From: Enoplosus armatus
Taxonomy: Eukaryota > Chordata > Actinopteri > Centrarchiformes > Enoplosidae
Direction of reading: 5' to 3'
NCBI RefSeq assembly: GCF_043641665.1
Contig: NC_092192.1
Span: 2,416,001 to 2,480,000 of the forward strand
Length of the DNA stretch: 64,000 nt
Shown here: piece after piece, positions 61,546-64,000 of the stretch
Layout of the letters: each line of letters opens with the position of its first letter
How positions within the stretch are numbered: position 1 is the stretch's first letter
Translations under genes and position numbers: made by a program
Notes under the pieces: generated by a model
Told to the model about the DNA's origin: nothing
The model's database searches: none
Seen by the model: the letters and a program-made list of their open reading frames with translations, nothing else

Positions 61546-63439
61546 CGTACAGCGGCCCGACTCCTGTGTCCAATATCACTACAGCATGAAACACACTGTC
61601 AGGTTATACAGAGAGGAGGGGGTGTGAGTGATAAAAGATGAACTAAAACAATAAAGAGTTGGAGAGACAGGTGAGGAATATTTTTAGATTCCTGTGAAAG
61701 CTCTCTGAGTTCAGTGTTGTGTCGAAACGTCAGCTTTCCAAATAAAACAACAGCCTGCTTTCATGCTCTGCTGTTGAGTCAGACGGCGTTCACACCCACA
61801 GCACCGGTGTTTCAGTTGTTTCAGTCGACCTGGAAGTTAAGCAACACATCGCCAGGAGTGTTAAACCAGCCTGCATCATGCAATGATATGTCAGTATTTA
61901 AAACGGGTTTAAAATAGGTCTGTTATTTCACAGCACTGGCAGCTTTTTAGACGCCAGGAACCTCGTGGAACTAATTAATATTTCACGAGCTGCATATTCT
62001 TCACCTACACCAGCCGTCCTGCACCACCTATAGGAAAGGAAAGTAACAGCCAGAGTGCAAATTATACAAAGACAATCGTCATAAAGGGAACCCAGTACAG
62101 TGCAGGTCTTACAGTCCTGACAGTATCTTGGTGTCTGCAGTCTGTGGATGATGACAAATCAAATCCATTACACCTGCTAATGGGGAACGCACCACACAAC
62201 AACTTAAAACTCTTAAAACTCTCCTCAAAACTCTGTAGGAAGGACAGTAAAGTGTATTAAACTAGCTACTTACATTAACCTACAGCGTCTCCATTGGCTT
62301 GTACGACGTACATGAGCATAGACTTTAATGAGGACACGAAACACTGCATTAATGGGAGGGAGGCAGGCAGACGACACGTTCAACTAAGAAATGGTATGGC
62401 CCACTTTAGGGGTGTCTGAAATCGTATTACAAGATTCTTCCAGGCATGAATGTGGGAAATATATTGTGATATTTACGCTTACAGGTAGAAGGATATATAC
62501 ATGTTTTGACCCCCCGGACCTGCAACACATTTTCTTGCATATTAGCATCCAGGATGGCGCAGCCTGAGCGGAAGAGGACAGCTGTTTAATCCGAACAGCT
62601 TTCACACCAGCCAGAACAAACCAAACCAAACGGGCAAACACACCAGAGTTAGTTTTAACCGAACCAAACAGGTTAGATGTGAAAGCCCCCCTGAGTGAAG
62701 AGAGGATACTAAATAGTGTATGTCAGGACAGAGAAGAATATTTGTCTGAGCTGTTAATGTCTCGCTGTAAGTGGCTCTGGACGAAGACTGTCAGCTGCAG
62801 TCTGACGCCTGAGATGTGATGTGAATGCAGAACGGCAGCCGTTCACCTCCCAGTGACGAGTGCCACGCTGGATTATTCCCACTGGTGTCAGAAGTGACAG
62901 TACGACGTGGATGAGTTTCCTCCATTTTTATTGTATTTGACAAACACCTGCCGCCAGGTGAGTCTCCAGGAAATAACAGAAATACACAGTAAGGACCGAA
63001 TTGGTGACTTGCGGGTCTAAAGCTGTCTGGACGGTTTGGTTGAAACATGTTCAGCACGTATGTCTCTGCTTGCAACAACAGACGTTCAGAGCTGCAGGAC
63101 CATGTTTGGTTCCCTCTCATTGTCTCTTCAGCCTGATAAAGCAGAAATGAAGATGACAACAACCAGTGATCACAGGACAGGACCAACTTGCTGCTGATGA
63201 AGAGGGATCAGATGGAGAGAGACCCTTCTGGAGAGTAAACAGCTCTATAGTAATTGTTAACACAGGGGACGGGCAGCCGGCCCGCTCAGTCAGCAGGCCG
63301 CTCACATTCTGCTGTTCCAGGAAGGAGGCCGATCAGACCACGATACAGTGGACAGAGTGTGTGATCAAAAACAACGCTGGTAAACTGCGTCCATGTGAGG
63401 CCATTCCTCCTCTTCTTCTTCTCTGATTAAACATAGAGT
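61546..63439. other. gene-free stretch
   Basis: No coding exon, RNA gene or repeat was recognised with confidence. Confidence 0.5.
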
Positions 63440-63700
63440 CTACACTCCACACCAGATTTAAATGCTGTTATCATTTTTGCACATTGCATATATTCTTTAT
63501 ACTGTGAACATTTGCTTTGTTTTAAACTCAACACAGATCTTTTCATTTTAAAAACAGACATATTTCACATATTCACTTTTTCTATTGTATATTTATGTTT
63601 ATTGTGACTGTTATGCTCCAAAATACACCAAATAATACCAATGCAAATTCCTTGTAAGTGAAAACCTACTTGGCAATAAACTTGTTTCTGTTTCTGAAGT
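63440..63700 (+). repeat. non-LTR retroposon 3' end
   Basis: TTGCACATTGCATATATTCT, then TTATTGTGACTGTTATGCTC and CTACTTGGCAATAAACTTG, ending in TTTCTGTTTCTGAAG, match in style the 3' ends of fish LINEs, which terminate after AATAAA with short TTCTGA-like repeats. The upstream body of the element is not recognisable. Confidence 0.6.
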
Positions 63701-64000
63701 AAAGTGCAGAGTCTTAGTTACTTTAATCACCATCTTCACTTTGATCTTTGCAAGCAGATACAAGCAGATTAAACTGGTTTTAAAGTCCATCCATCCATTT
63801 CTGATCCAGTTCCAGGTTGAAATAAAATACTAATTCATCAAATCTTTTGTCATTAACGTACTTATTTAGCTACATGGAAAACTATGCAGCTGTCTGAGAG
63901 ATTTTGTTCTTAAATATAAATATATTGATAAATATGTCTCTCTCATAACTGATAGAAATGCCTCAAATATGAAAATAAGACCTAGATTGTAAAAAAAGTT

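Noticed and set aside
1..64000. tRNA, rRNA, CRISPR or bacterial features
   Set aside because: None were seen. The window is vertebrate nuclear DNA, and no cloverleaf with A and B boxes was recognised by eye.

Overview
The window is vertebrate nuclear DNA, almost certainly from a teleost fish and probably a percomorph (inference). It carries spliced exons with GT-AG borders, dense CA/GT and GA microsatellites, and many short interspersed elements of kinds I know from fish genomes. There are no prokaryotic operons. Nearly all long open reading frames are chance or lie in low-complexity DNA.

The only gene I recognise firmly is drebrin (dbn1), an actin-binding protein of neurons, on the minus strand at the left edge. 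Three consecutive coding exons are visible at 7081-7136, 3776-3888 and 60-134. They encode the middle and end of the ADF-H domain. Later exons lie left of base 1. The canonical first exon, which should end with the first two bases of a Trp codon, was not found. If it lies beyond base 64000, intron 1 exceeds 56.8 kb and the window right of 7136 is largely that intron. Two phase-2 donor-like sites on the minus strand (near 10419 and 35546) would join exon 2 in frame. The second is preceded by a short ATG reading frame and could be an alternative first exon or a recursive-splicing point.

The remainder is a mosaic of repeats. (1) Family D1, recognisable by TTAGCATGCTAA-type palindromes, has about seven copies. 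(2) Family D2 has four copies. (3) A MITE family carrying octamer and YY1-like motifs lies at about 9.97, 12.4 and 30.2 kb. (4) A second MITE family lies at 8.4 and 44.9 kb. (5) A 198-bp hAT MITE has a perfect 8-bp target duplication and sits inside a rearranged LINE reverse-transcriptase remnant at 41.3 kb. (6) A dead Tc1 transposase lies at 48.4 kb. (7) A 513-bp purine tract at 24.7-25.2 kb contains a 103-bp tandem duplication and is flanked by inverted arms.

A weak candidate for a second small gene is a signal-peptide-like exon on the plus strand at 36246. No clearly new biological system is evident. The most interesting leads are the possible alternative or recursive splice site of drebrin, a (CA)n tract just downstream of the exon 3 donor, the inverted-repeat/GA structure, and a 95-base imperfect hairpin at 15.2 kb.
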